DNA of 64,000 nt from Mucilaginibacter inviolabilis (lineage in GTDB: Bacteria > Bacteroidota > Bacteroidia > Sphingobacteriales > Sphingobacteriaceae). Each line of letters opens with the position of its first letter. Position 1 is the stretch's first letter. The position numbers and the translations under genes are program-made. Below the pieces are notes generated by a model, which made no database searches, was not told the origin of the DNA, and worked only from the letters and a program-made list of their open reading frames with translations. The DNA lies in assembly GCF_011089895.1 (NCBI RefSeq), contig NZ_JAANAT010000005.1:470216-534215 (forward strand). Reading direction: 5' to 3'. Shown here in pieces: positions 52,216-60,898 of this stretch.

Positions 52216-53295
52216 TCAATAAATAGTCACTTTATCGTTATCAATTAAAAAGTTAAAATTGCTAGTAGCCTTAAGTGCATCCAGAGCTGTGGCCAATGAT
52301 TCTTTGGTAAACTTTCCGCTAAATTTTTTCTGTTTCAGCTCCTCATTTTTAAAGGAAATGGAAACGCCATACCAGCGTTCCATTTTTTTGGCTACGTCAT
52401 CAAAATATTCATCATCAAACACCAGTTTGTTTTCAAGCCACTGGGCTTCTGATGGTAAAGAATCATTTTTGGCCTTATGGAGGGAGCTTAAAGTGATTAA
52501 GGTATTATTTTCATTTACATCATGTTTTTCCTTGTTGGGGATAGTTAATTTTTCGGAAGGTTTTAAGATGATCTTATGATCGGGGTTTGATACCGGTGTC
52601 AGTTCTATCCTGCCCCTAATCAGCGATGTTTCGGAGGCATTATCATTAGCATATGAACGCACATTAAAAGCGGTGCCCAATACCTTTATTTGCATGGTGG
52701 TGGTATTTACAATAAAAGGATGTTCACTATCCTTTACCACATCAAAAAAGGCTTCGCCGGTTAAGCGTATTTCCCTGTACTTGTTGCCGTAATTGGTTCC
52801 GTAAAAAATTTCGCTGCCGGCATTAAGCCATACTTTACTGCCATCGGGCAGTATTATTTTGCTGATGCCTCCCAGCGGTGCCGCAATCTGATAGGTTTTA
52901 CCCATGCTATCACCGGTAAAACTTCGCCAGCAAAAAAAAGACAACAGACCAAAAACCAAACAAGCCGCCGCGATAGACAGACGAGAAGGATTAAACCAGA
53001 AGTTTCTTAATTTGGCCGAAGAATCCAATTTATCTTCCGGATTTTGAAAACTGTCTGTTGTGGGTTTATCTGTTTCGAGTTTGTTTTCCAAACGGTCCCA
53101 CTTTTCCTGTAGCTTATGTGAAATAAAGCGGGGTGGCTGATCCGGATTTTGTTGCCACAAGGCCTCCAACACTTGTACCGAATAAGCATCGGCCCAGGGT
53201 TGGGCAAGCAATATATCCAGCTGCCGAAGCTCATCGGGAGTAGCTTCCTTATTCAGTTTTTTTCCTAAAAGTATCCAAAGAGTTTCCTGGTCCAT
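52216..53295 (-). CDS. FecR-type anti-sigma factor
   Basis: The 359-residue protein has a cytoplasmic N-terminal anti-sigma part (about 1-85), one membrane helix (LSIAAACLVFGLLSFFCW, near residues 97-114), a periplasmic FecR domain (YQIAAPLGGISKIILPDGS, then GEAFFDV and FIVNTTTMQIKVLGTAFNV) and a C-terminal DUF4974/STN-like end that would contact the SusC STN domain. It should hold the ECF sigma factor inactive until the transporter is occupied. It is 61 bases after the sigma gene. The start is the ATG at 53295 (MDQETLWILLG); an ATG or TTG seven codons earlier is less likely. Confidence 0.92.
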   Translation of the reverse strand: MDQETLWILLGKKLNKEATPDELRQLDILLAQPWADAYSVQVLEALWQQNPDQPPRFISHKLQEKWDRLENKLETDKPTTDSFQNPEDKLDSSAKLRNFWFNPSRLSIAAACLVFGLLSFFCWRSFTGDSMGKTYQIAAPLGGISKIILPDGSKVWLNAGSEIFYGTNYGNKYREIRLTGEAFFDVVKDSEHPFIVNTTTMQIKVLGTAFNVRSYANDNASETSLIRGRIELTPVSNPDHKIILKPSEKLTIPNKEKHDVNENNTLITLSSLHKAKNDSLPSEAQWLENKLVFDDEYFDDVAKKMERWYGVSISFKNEELKQKKFSGKFTKESLATALDALKATSNFNFLIDNDKVTIY

Positions 53296-53356
53296 TATTT
53301 TTAGCTTCAATAACAAGGACAGGAGAAAACAAAAACACCCTGGTGAAAAAATGAAA

Positions 53357-53944
53357 TTAATTTGCCGATGCCTTTTTGAAGCTCCTTTTATGATGACCGG
53401 GCAAATCTGAAATTGCAGCCGCTATTATTTTAAGGGCATTACCCATATGGTATTCAACCGTTTTTGGCGATATATTCAGGATTTCTGCAACGCTTCTGTA
53501 TTTCAACCGGTCTTCCTTAACCAGTTTAAATACCATTTTACATTGTTCGGGTAAATGCTGTACAGCATCATTTATAACTTTGGTGAGTTCTGCCGTGATC
53601 AGTATATCTTCGACAGAACTACTGATATCTTTTAATTCAAATCCAACCGATTCGATATCAATACATATCATACGGTTTGCCTGGTTATAGTTAAGAGCCT
53701 GGTTTTTTATGGCCACGTACAAGTAAACCGTTAAATTATTTACCTCATTTAGTTTACTGCGGTTGGCCCATATTTTTACAAACACATCATCAACAATCTC
53801 TTCGGCTACTTCGGTTTGTTTTACAAAAGAGCAGGCCAGTTTCAATAATCGTTCATAGTATAAAAAGTAGATCTTTTGAAAAGCAGCAAGATCACTATCG
53901 TACGCTATTTTTAATAATAGCTCTTTAAGGTCAATGTTTAACAT
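53357..53944 (-). CDS. ECF RNA polymerase sigma-70 factor
   Basis: The 195-residue protein has sigma region 2 (YYERLLKLACSFVKQTEVAE, then EEIVDDVFVKIWANR) and region 4 (LPEQCKMVFKLVKEDRLKYR; VAEILNISPKTVEYHMGNAL). It is a Bacteroidota ECF sigma of the FecI-like group, which with FecR drives an adjacent SusC/D operon. It is the first gene of the minus-strand polysaccharide locus. The start is the ATG at 53944. The promoter should lie in the 331-bp divergent region to the TonB receptor gene. Confidence 0.93.
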   Translation of the reverse strand: MLNIDLKELLLKIAYDSDLAAFQKIYFLYYERLLKLACSFVKQTEVAEEIVDDVFVKIWANRSKLNEVNNLTVYLYVAIKNQALNYNQANRMICIDIESVGFELKDISSSVEDILITAELTKVINDAVQHLPEQCKMVFKLVKEDRLKYRSVAEILNISPKTVEYHMGNALKIIAAAISDLPGHHKRSFKKASAN

Positions 53945-54275
53945 CTATAATCAGGTTTGAACAGGTGCATTTATGGTGGAGAAATGCTGATAATTGGTTA
54001 AACCTAATTTAGGATTGAAAAATGCCTCAGAAATAAACAATATTGACTATATACTAACTTCTATTTACAACAATTAGGGATTTTGAAGAAAGTACGGCCT
54101 TGGAGTTGTTCAACGGATTATATATGTATAAACATATACTAACCTTGTCAGACTTATTTAGCCAGCAAATTAAGCCTATGTTAAGTTTTGGTTATTGAAT
54201 CTGTTTGGGGATAATTATTCAGTTTTTCTCCAGTATTCAGCGGGTTTCTTTGCGAAAAATCAAAATCCGTAGTCC
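53945..54275. other. Divergent promoter region, sigma factor / TonB receptor
   Basis: This is AT-rich DNA without a gene. The word ATATACTAAC occurs twice in direct orientation (54049-54058 and 54134-54143, 85 bases apart) upstream of the TonB receptor, as a possible regulator site. No clear TAnnTTTG box was found on either strand. Nothing else is recognisable. Confidence 0.4.
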
Positions 54276-57104
54276 ATGAAACACTCCTACTTCCTTAACA
54301 GGTTACTGTTGTTTTCTTCCTTAATCTTCTTGTTTGCCTTTTCGTCTGTAGCACAGACCATAAAAGGCAAAGTTGATGATTATAAAACCGGCGAGCCCCT
54401 GGCCGGAGCAACAGTACATTTAACACAGCAAGGCGTAAATAAAATAGCCCCCGTAAACTTGAATGGGGCTTATGTTTTTAAAAACGTACGCGCCGGTTCT
54501 TATAAAATACAGGTAGATTATATCGGTTATAAATCATCACAGGTTTATGAAGGTAATATCAACTCAGCCGATGAGATAAAGATCATCAATATTGATCTGC
54601 AGGATGCAAGTACCCAAGTGGCTGAGGTTAAAATTACCGGTCAGGGTAATAAAGAATCAGATCGTGCAGCCCGGGGTATAGAGAAAAATGCCAGCATGAT
54701 CCAAAACATCCTTTCGGCTAATACCATCAAGCTTTTACCTGATGTAACTGTAGCCAATGCTTTACAGCGCGTAAGCGGTGTAAGCATCCTGCGCTCGGCC
54801 AGCGGCGAGGGCCGTTATGCTATTATCCGCGGTATGGAACAGCGTTATAACTCTACTCTGGTAAATGGAATTAAAATACCAAGCCCGGATCCTGCTTATC
54901 GCTTTGTACCCATGGATATATTCCCGTCTGAAATGCTGGATCGTCTGGAGGTTATCAAAGCCCTTACACCCAGCATGGAGGGTGATGCCATTGGCGGGGT
55001 TATGAATTTGGTCATGAAAAGCGCCCCCAATCAGTTTGTACTTAGCGCAAACATATCAGGCGGTTTTTCTTCTTTATTCTCATCCAACAGACCATTTGTA
55101 GCATTTAGCCCGTCGCTTAACAGACAATCGCCGGCAAGCATCAATGGTAATAGCTATGCCGCTACGTACAGCGATTTTAATAATAAAGCGATCACCAGTG
55201 ATAAGAACATGTCGACCCCATTTAGCTCAACCGCGGGTTTAACTATTGGCGATCGCTTTTTGAATAATAAATTGGGAGTAATTGTTTCAGCCAGCTATCA
55301 GAATATCTACCGCGGCTCTAACTCTAAACGGTTAATACCCAATGCACAGCCCGATTATCAGCCATTGCCAAACAGTCCACAGTTTTCTGACTCTTATGAC
55401 CGTACCTATTCCACTCAAACACAACGTTTAGGTATCCATAATAAAATTGACTACGCTATTGATGATAAAAACAAGATTTCTTTATATAATTTATATATCC
55501 ATCAAAATGAATACGAGTCGCGCTTATCGTCAGATACTTTGGGCTTAGGCTTAAATTCAACTGCCTTTAGCAAGCAGATTACCTTATCAAACAGGAGTAC
55601 CTTAACCCAGCAAACCATTTACAACTCTACACTGCATGGAGAGCATTTATTAGGTAATGAATGGAAATTTAACTGGGATGGGGTTTATTCAAGAGCCACC
55701 CGCAACATGCCCGACAGAACTGAGTTTTCATACGATGCCAATAAGGCCCTCAATAGCGCAGGCACTGTTACCAATGAATATGATAATAACACTGTATTGA
55801 CCCATCACTGGGAAAACAATAAGGATCAGGATATAAGTGGTTACGCCAACCTGATCTATACGCCAATAATTGCCGGCAAACCTGTTGAGTTTTCAACCGG
55901 GGGCCTATTTCGCCATAAAATAAGGGATGCGTATTATATGGAGTATACGTTAAAAGGAGGCTCAACGCTGTATAACAATAATTTTAATTCCATTCCATTT
56001 GCACTGTCGTCACCTATCGATGGTACCGGCAATAGTAACACCAGCTTATCAAACAATTATCATATAACCGAGAACGATAACGCTGAATATTTGCAGGCTA
56101 AGTTTGATCTGCTACCTAAATTACAGGTTTTAGGTGGTGTTCGGATTGAAAACACTAACCTCTCCTACCTTACCCAATCGCCAATTACCGTATCGGCCAG
56201 AAGCGGAAAATATATTTACACTGATGTTTTGCCAAGCATCCACTTAAAATACGCCTTAACTGACGATCAAAATATACGTGCATCCTACTTTGCGTCGATC
56301 AGTCGCCCGGGCTTTGGCGAACAAGTGCCTTATCAAATAGACGGGGAATATTATAAAGAGGAAGGAAACCCGAATTTAAAGCACATTACTGCTGATAACT
56401 ATGATGTGAGATATGAATTTTTTCCGGGCGGAGCAGATCAGTTATTGTTGGGCTCTTTCTATAAAAAGATCTATAACCCTATCGAATATTATGTAGTTCG
56501 CGGCTCCGGCCCAAGTGACCTGCTTATCCAACCGCAGAATGATCCGGGTAATGCAACCAATTATGGTTTTGAAGCATTGGCAACCAAATTTTTTGGGGTA
56601 ATCGGGTTCTCTGCTAATTATACCTATACCCATTCCAGGGTAACTACACCTAAGCTTCTGTATGCACCAACAGGAGATAATGGTCAGCCAATGAACAGTA
56701 TTATCAATGAAACACGTCCATTACAAGGTCAGGCTAATCACGTAGGCAACGCTTCTGTATTATTTAAAAGTGCCAAACTGGGATTAGATATGCAATTGGC
56801 TTTTGTATATACCGGCGAACGCCTTGCCCAGGTATCTGCCTATGCTAATCTTGACTTTTATCAACACGCATATGGTCAGCTAGATTTTTCATTTGAAAAA
56901 ACCTTGTTTAAACACTTCTCTCTTTATGGTAAGATCAACAACCTTACCAATGCCGCGGCGAAGATATATCTGAAATATCCTCATGATAAAATTAAGGCGC
57001 AGTTGCAGGAGTTTTTGGGCAAACAGGACATAGCAGCACAAACTTTAGTGCAAAGCGATTATTACAAAACACTATTCCTTGGTGGTTTCAGGTATAAATT
57101 CTAA
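54276..57104 (+). CDS. TonB-dependent outer-membrane receptor
   Basis: The 942-residue protein has a signal peptide (about 1-26, ending SVAQ), a carboxypeptidase-like domain (about 29-110; IKGKVDDYKTGEPLAGATVH), a plug (LPDVTVANALQRVSGVSIL; IIRGMEQRYNSTLVNG) and a beta-barrel ending in an aromatic residue (FRYKF). There is no STN domain and no SusD partner, so it is not a classical SusC. It heads a plus-strand cluster with a beta-helix lipoprotein and a secreted histidine phosphatase, which suggests uptake of a phosphorylated compound or of its hydrolysis product. The substrate is inference. Confidence 0.9.
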   Translation: MKHSYFLNRLLLFSSLIFLFAFSSVAQTIKGKVDDYKTGEPLAGATVHLTQQGVNKIAPVNLNGAYVFKNVRAGSYKIQVDYIGYKSSQVYEGNINSADEIKIINIDLQDASTQVAEVKITGQGNKESDRAARGIEKNASMIQNILSANTIKLLPDVTVANALQRVSGVSILRSASGEGRYAIIRGMEQRYNSTLVNGIKIPSPDPAYRFVPMDIFPSEMLDRLEVIKALTPSMEGDAIGGVMNLVMKSAPNQFVLSANISGGFSSLFSSNRPFVAFSPSLNRQSPASINGNSYAATYSDFNNKAITSDKNMSTPFSSTAGLTIGDRFLNNKLGVIVSASYQNIYRGSNSKRLIPNAQPDYQPLPNSPQFSDSYDRTYSTQTQRLGIHNKIDYAIDDKNKISLYNLYIHQNEYESRLSSDTLGLGLNSTAFSKQITLSNRSTLTQQTIYNSTLHGEHLLGNEWKFNWDGVYSRATRNMPDRTEFSYDANKALNSAGTVTNEYDNNTVLTHHWENNKDQDISGYANLIYTPIIAGKPVEFSTGGLFRHKIRDAYYMEYTLKGGSTLYNNNFNSIPFALSSPIDGTGNSNTSLSNNYHITENDNAEYLQAKFDLLPKLQVLGGVRIENTNLSYLTQSPITVSARSGKYIYTDVLPSIHLKYALTDDQNIRASYFASISRPGFGEQVPYQIDGEYYKEEGNPNLKHITADNYDVRYEFFPGGADQLLLGSFYKKIYNPIEYYVVRGSGPSDLLIQPQNDPGNATNYGFEALATKFFGVIGFSANYTYTHSRVTTPKLLYAPTGDNGQPMNSIINETRPLQGQANHVGNASVLFKSAKLGLDMQLAFVYTGERLAQVSAYANLDFYQHAYGQLDFSFEKTLFKHFSLYGKINNLTNAAAKIYLKYPHDKIKAQLQEFLGKQDIAAQTLVQSDYYKTLFLGGFRYKF

Positions 57105-57166
57105 AAATCGCGAGGCACTTACAGGTGCTATTAAAAAAATAAGTCACGAACGAATAAACTAGAACG

Positions 57167-58591
57167 ATGAAAAAATATATAATCCCCATCATTTCCCTGA
57201 TATTATTTGCATCAGTCTCCGGCTGTCAAAAATGGAAAGGTGAGCATACCGAAATTTACAGCTATACCCCGCCTGCAGCTAATCCGGTAAGCGACAAAGC
57301 CCCGCTATCTTGTGGCGGCGGCAGCACGGTTAGTGCAGTAAAAGGCACCATGCTTAGCGGCAAAACCTACTCTGTACAGGCTGGTTGCGACCTGGTTATT
57401 AATCCTTTAGATACCTTATTGATGCAACCCGGCGTAACATTAAATATGGGCGCTGGTAGCAGCTTGATTGTTTTGGGCACTTTGGTTAGCAATGGTTCAA
57501 AAAACCAGCCTAACTGGATTACCATTCCCGGGATAACCAAAAATGATGCTCCTGGTGGCATAGCCCCTACTGCTGATCCTGCTTATTCTGGCAAATGGAA
57601 AGGGATTATTGGCGGACCAACCTGTAACCTGATGGTACTAAGATGGACACATGTGGAATATGCCGGTTTAACTGAAGGAGACGCAACATCTAAGCTTGCC
57701 GGTGCGGGATCGGGCAATCAATACAGCATTTTGTTTGCCAATTACAAAGGAAGCTTTATTATGGAAGATTCATGGCTGTATGGCGGTGTAGATGATCCCA
57801 TCCGTATATCGGCTGGTAAAGTGGCCATTTTCCGCTGTACCTTTGAAAAGAACGGAGCTATTGGTGGAGATTGTTTAAATGCCAAAGGAGGTACCGTTGG
57901 AACCATGGCTTATAACCTTTTTATGGGTACAGCAACAAATGGTCAAAAAGCATCCAACAAAGGGCAGGCTATCGGCGCGCCACAAACCAACCTGGTGATG
58001 TATAATAACACCTTTGTAAGCGGAGGATACAGACAACAACAAAGCGGTCGTGGTGGCTGTATCAATTATGAAGAAGGCGCTGCGGGCATGTATTACAACA
58101 ACGTAGCTATCAACTGCCGGTTTGGATATCGTGTTGTAGGCAATCCGGTTGCCGATGTGGCACATCTTTCTTACGGCAATAACTATCAATGGGCCGATTC
58201 AGCGAGCGTGGCAAACCAGTTTTATCCTACCGGATACATCACCCAGCCACAAAGCACCGATATTCCATCCATTACTACCTCTGCAAATTATCTTCCTGCT
58301 AATTACCAGTTGGGATCAATTTATGATGGCCGCGATGTAGTTCAGAAAAATAATCCTGCATTTTTGAACTTTCCTTTACCCACAACAGGTCACGCGCTTT
58401 CACAATATAGCGCCGTTGGAAATTTCAATTTCCATTTACAGGCAAGCTCTCCTCTGATCGGAAAAGGGAACACCAGCATAAAGCCGCTGATCACGGTTCC
58501 TTTGGATAAAATTTATGGTCTTTCTGACGCAACTCCTCCAGGAGCAGATCTTGGCTGTTACCAACTAAACGGTACAGGTAACCAACACTAA
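57167..58591 (+). CDS. Surface or periplasmic beta-helix lipoprotein
   Basis: The 474-residue protein has a lipoprotein signal (MKKYIIPIISLILFASVSGC) and a Gly-rich right-handed parallel beta-helix (about 75-400, with turns such as VTLNMGAGSSLIVLGTLVSN). The C-terminal part (YGLSDATPPGADLGCYQLNG) is of the kind that closes many secreted beta-helix proteins. I see no catalytic motif. It follows the TonB receptor by 62 bases and is followed by a strong hairpin at 58603-58638. It may be a receptor-associated binding lipoprotein, replacing SusD; this is inference. Confidence 0.72.
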   Translation: MKKYIIPIISLILFASVSGCQKWKGEHTEIYSYTPPAANPVSDKAPLSCGGGSTVSAVKGTMLSGKTYSVQAGCDLVINPLDTLLMQPGVTLNMGAGSSLIVLGTLVSNGSKNQPNWITIPGITKNDAPGGIAPTADPAYSGKWKGIIGGPTCNLMVLRWTHVEYAGLTEGDATSKLAGAGSGNQYSILFANYKGSFIMEDSWLYGGVDDPIRISAGKVAIFRCTFEKNGAIGGDCLNAKGGTVGTMAYNLFMGTATNGQKASNKGQAIGAPQTNLVMYNNTFVSGGYRQQQSGRGGCINYEEGAAGMYYNNVAINCRFGYRVVGNPVADVAHLSYGNNYQWADSASVANQFYPTGYITQPQSTDIPSITTSANYLPANYQLGSIYDGRDVVQKNNPAFLNFPLPTTGHALSQYSAVGNFNFHLQASSPLIGKGNTSIKPLITVPLDKIYGLSDATPPGADLGCYQLNGTGNQH

Positions 58592-58602
58592 TTTCCATCA
58601 CC

Positions 58603-58638
58603 AAAGAGCTAGCCGAATGTACGTTCGGCTAGCTCTTT
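58603..58638 (+). terminator. Strong hairpin after the beta-helix lipoprotein gene
   Basis: AAAGAGCTAGCCGAA (58603-58617) pairs perfectly with 58624-58638 around a 6-base loop, 11 bases after the stop codon. It ends 15 bases before the histidine phosphatase start, so it would limit read-through into that gene unless it acts as an attenuator or only as an RNA-stabilising hairpin. Confidence 0.75.
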
Positions 58639-58653
58639 ATAATCCCATCATTA

Positions 58654-59211
58654 ATGAAACTACTTATTAAAAGCGGCACCATATTACTGGTTTGCGCTTT
58701 GTTTATAACAACAACGGCCTTCGCTCAATCTGCTGATCTAAAGATCATATTTATACGTCATGCCGAAAAACCGGTAAAGGGTGATAACCTGACCTGCCAG
58801 GGAGTAAACAGATCATTAAAACTTCCGGCTGTTATTAATGCTAAATTTGGTGTCCCTGCTTATCTTTTCGTACCCGCTATGGGTTTGGGAGAAGCAACCA
58901 AACATTCCCGTATGTTTCAAACCATTATTCCTTTAGCGGCAAAATATAATCTTACGATTAACAGCAGCCGGCAGGAAAAGGATTCACTAGGAATGGCGGC
59001 AGATTTAAAAAGCAGAGCAGGAACAACCCTGGTGGTTTGGGAGCATAATAATATTGTACCTCTTGTAAGAGCATTAGGAATAAAAGAGGCCGGCCTGAAA
59101 TGGCCCGATGACGATTATGACAGCATCTGGGTAGTAACGTTCAAAAACGGAAACGCCGCAATTACCTTTGATAAGGAAAATATACACCCTTCTTCCGATT
59201 GTAGTTTTTAA
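58654..59211 (+). CDS. Secreted histidine-phosphatase-superfamily protein
   Basis: The 185-residue protein has a signal peptide (about 1-25, ending AFAQ) and the branch 1 histidine phosphatase motifs: the phospho-accepting His in IFIRHAEKP (about residue 36) and the second His in VVWEHNNIVPLV (about residue 128), with CQGVNRSLKLPAV between. It should hydrolyse a phosphate ester in the periplasm or outside the cell. The substrate is unknown. It follows the TonB receptor and lipoprotein genes, with a hairpin between. Confidence 0.82.
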   Translation: MKLLIKSGTILLVCALFITTTAFAQSADLKIIFIRHAEKPVKGDNLTCQGVNRSLKLPAVINAKFGVPAYLFVPAMGLGEATKHSRMFQTIIPLAAKYNLTINSSRQEKDSLGMAADLKSRAGTTLVVWEHNNIVPLVRALGIKEAGLKWPDDDYDSIWVVTFKNGNAAITFDKENIHPSSDCSF

Positions 59212-59387
59212 CTTTTCTATCGCTGCTAAAGTATTGTTTGGGTTACTCTTATCAACTTTTATTAATAAAGATTTTGCGTATCCTCCTTTTTTCTTTTTTT
59301 GATCAAGATGGGTTGTGTATCTTTATATACCTTCCTAAGATCACGGCATATATTATCAGTCAATTATATCCTTAAAAACAGAAAAAC

Positions 59388-59909
59388 ATGTTAGAGAACC
59401 TACTTCAATTAGTGACACAAAATGCAGGAGATGCAATTACCAATAATCCCCAGATTCCGAACGAACATAATGAAGCCGCTGTGCAGGATGCTTCTTCATC
59501 CATCATGGATGTATTAGGCAACCACGCATCATCAGGTGGAGGTGGCCTATCAGGCGTTCTGGACCTGCTTAAAGGAGGTGGCGGTGATTTAACCAGCAAT
59601 CCTATTGTTTGTCAGATCATACAACAGTTTAGCGGGAAACTGCAAAATAACTATGGGGTTGATGGAGAGGCCGCTCAATCAACAGCAAGCAGCCTGATAC
59701 CCCAGGTTTTAGGACAACTCGCCAATAAAACCAACGATGCCGGCGATAGTTCTTTTAATATTCAAAGCATTTTAGGCTCATTAGGTGGTGCCGATGGCAA
59801 ATTTGATATGAGCGATGCGCTTAATCTTTTTCATGGAGGCGGCGATAACGCAGAAAGCGGCGGTGGGATATTGGGAAAGCTGACGGGTTTATTTGGCGGA
59901 TCTAAATAA
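59388..59909 (+). CDS. Gly-rich cytoplasmic protein (DUF937-like)
   Basis: The 173-residue protein has no signal peptide and is rich in Gly, Ser, Gln and Asn, with two Gly-rich linkers (SSGGGGLSGVLDLLKGGGGD and the C-terminus) around a predicted helical core (CQIIQQFSGKLQNNYGVDGE). The pattern of short helices joined by Gly loops resembles DUF937 proteins, but I am not sure of the family. The function is unknown. It is followed by a bidirectional terminator at 59939-59978 that also ends the convergent gene at 60011. Confidence 0.6.
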   Translation: MLENLLQLVTQNAGDAITNNPQIPNEHNEAAVQDASSSIMDVLGNHASSGGGGLSGVLDLLKGGGGDLTSNPIVCQIIQQFSGKLQNNYGVDGEAAQSTASSLIPQVLGQLANKTNDAGDSSFNIQSILGSLGGADGKFDMSDALNLFHGGGDNAESGGGILGKLTGLFGGSK

Positions 59910-59938
59910 GTTAAACGCCAGTATATTTTAATTTAAGA

Positions 59939-59978
59939 GCATAAAAAAGCCCAACGTTATGGTTGGGCTTTTTTATGC
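59939..59978. terminator. Bidirectional terminator, first of three related copies
   Basis: Bases 59939-59955 (ending AAGCCCAAC) pair perfectly with 59962-59978 (GTTGGGCTTTTTTATGC) around a 6-base loop. Related hairpins at 61254-61286 and 62260-62292 share the AGCCCAAC core. It forms one end of the duplicated segment 59939-60028 / 61254-61341. Confidence 0.85.
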
Positions 59979-60010
59979 ATTGCAAATACTTAATTCATAT
60001 TACACACCGA

Positions 60011-60541
60011 TCACAGATTAGCTCGAGGGACAGTTATCAATCCAAAAATGATTTGTTTACTTCGTTCTGCGTCATTTTTTTGGGAGAATAAACTAACAGC
60101 AAATTTGCGGGGTTGTTGATTCTCACTGTTTGCAATCCGGTATATATACTTGCTATGAGGCTTCAATTCAAATAACGTGCTTGGAACTGCAAAATTGGGA
60201 ATGTAACCTTCACTTTCTCTGTAAATGGTATCGGGCTTGATATCATTGTCTAAAAGCGTGTGGGTTTCAAATTCTGATCCATCAATCTTGTACCTATATA
60301 CCGTTGATATATGATGCTGGTAAGAAAATTTATAATCGACAAAAAGTGTATCATTACTTTTCTGCACTATTGCGTTTGTTGGTAAAAACAAACTCCGATC
60401 GGTATCGTTTTCGATGATGATTAAATATTCGAGCTTTGATAGCTCAATACATGAGACTTTAGCGCTCTTCTTAATTTGACCATTAACCATATTGGTTACC
60501 AGACTTAAACAAGATAAAATTAAAATACAGCCTTTTTTCAT
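60011..60541 (-). CDS. Secreted protein beside an orphan toxin tip (candidate immunity protein)
   Basis: The 176-residue protein has a signal peptide (about 1-21, ending MVNGQ) and a beta-rich mature part (IIENDTDRSLFLPTNAIVQK, then FELKPHSKYIYRIANSE). I do not recognise the family. Its ATG is 8 bases after the stop of the toxin-tip fragment at 60550, the spacing expected of an immunity gene, and its export fits a partner that acts in the periplasm. Its last codons (VPRANL, stop TGA) fall in the duplicated flank. There is no detectable similarity to the protein at 62385. Confidence 0.6.
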   Translation of the reverse strand: MKKGCILILSCLSLVTNMVNGQIKKSAKVSCIELSKLEYLIIIENDTDRSLFLPTNAIVQKSNDTLFVDYKFSYQHHISTVYRYKIDGSEFETHTLLDNDIKPDTIYRESEGYIPNFAVPSTLFELKPHSKYIYRIANSENQQPRKFAVSLFSQKNDAERSKQIIFGLITVPRANL

Positions 60542-60549
60542 GGGTTCAA

Positions 60550-60855
60550 TTATTCAACATGTAATGGTTCTGCAGACCTTTGCGCATTTTTACCTTTGGG
60601 TAGTTGTTTATTAACCTTGTTTTCATTATCAATAGCATTTCCAGTATCTTTTCCAGCTATTGAAGGTATTGCGTGACCAATTAATTCGTGCATTAGAATA
60701 CGATCATCATAATAGACGCCGCCTTTGGTATCTTTAAGAACTGACTCTGGAATTACTTTCCCTTTTTCATCCTTCATCCCTGTGTAAGCGTTACCAGAAA
60801 CAACAACTCTTGTTGTAGAGTACAAAGTTTCATTTCCATCTTTGTCTTTCCCCCG
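60550..60855 (-). pseudogene. Orphan C-terminal toxin-tip fragment (HExxH metallopeptidase)
   Basis: About 100 codons are open from a TAG at 60856-60858 to the stop at 60550. The sequence contains HELIGHAIPS and TGNAIDNENKVNKQL, matching the tip of the RHS protein at 62926 (HEVLGHGIPT and NGNAIRTEN), and TKGGVYYDDRILM just before it. There is no RHS core and no convincing start codon (a TTG and an internal ATG exist), so it is best read as a displaced, silent toxin cassette that could be restored by recombination, or as a remnant. A hairpin repeat and a transposase relic lie directly upstream. Confidence 0.65.
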
Positions 60856-60857
60856 CT

Positions 60858-60880
60858 ACCGCAAGCGTCCCGCTTGTGGT
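60858..60880. repeat. Short GC-rich palindrome
   Basis: ACCGCAAGCG (60858-60867) and CGCTTGTGGT (60871-60880) form a hairpin with one mismatch and a 3-base loop, exactly where the toxin-tip frame is cut. A related GC-rich hairpin (CACGCC-AC-AGGCGTG) lies at about 62313-62327. Confidence 0.5.
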
Positions 60881-60898
60881 AAATGTGCAAGGCTTTGG

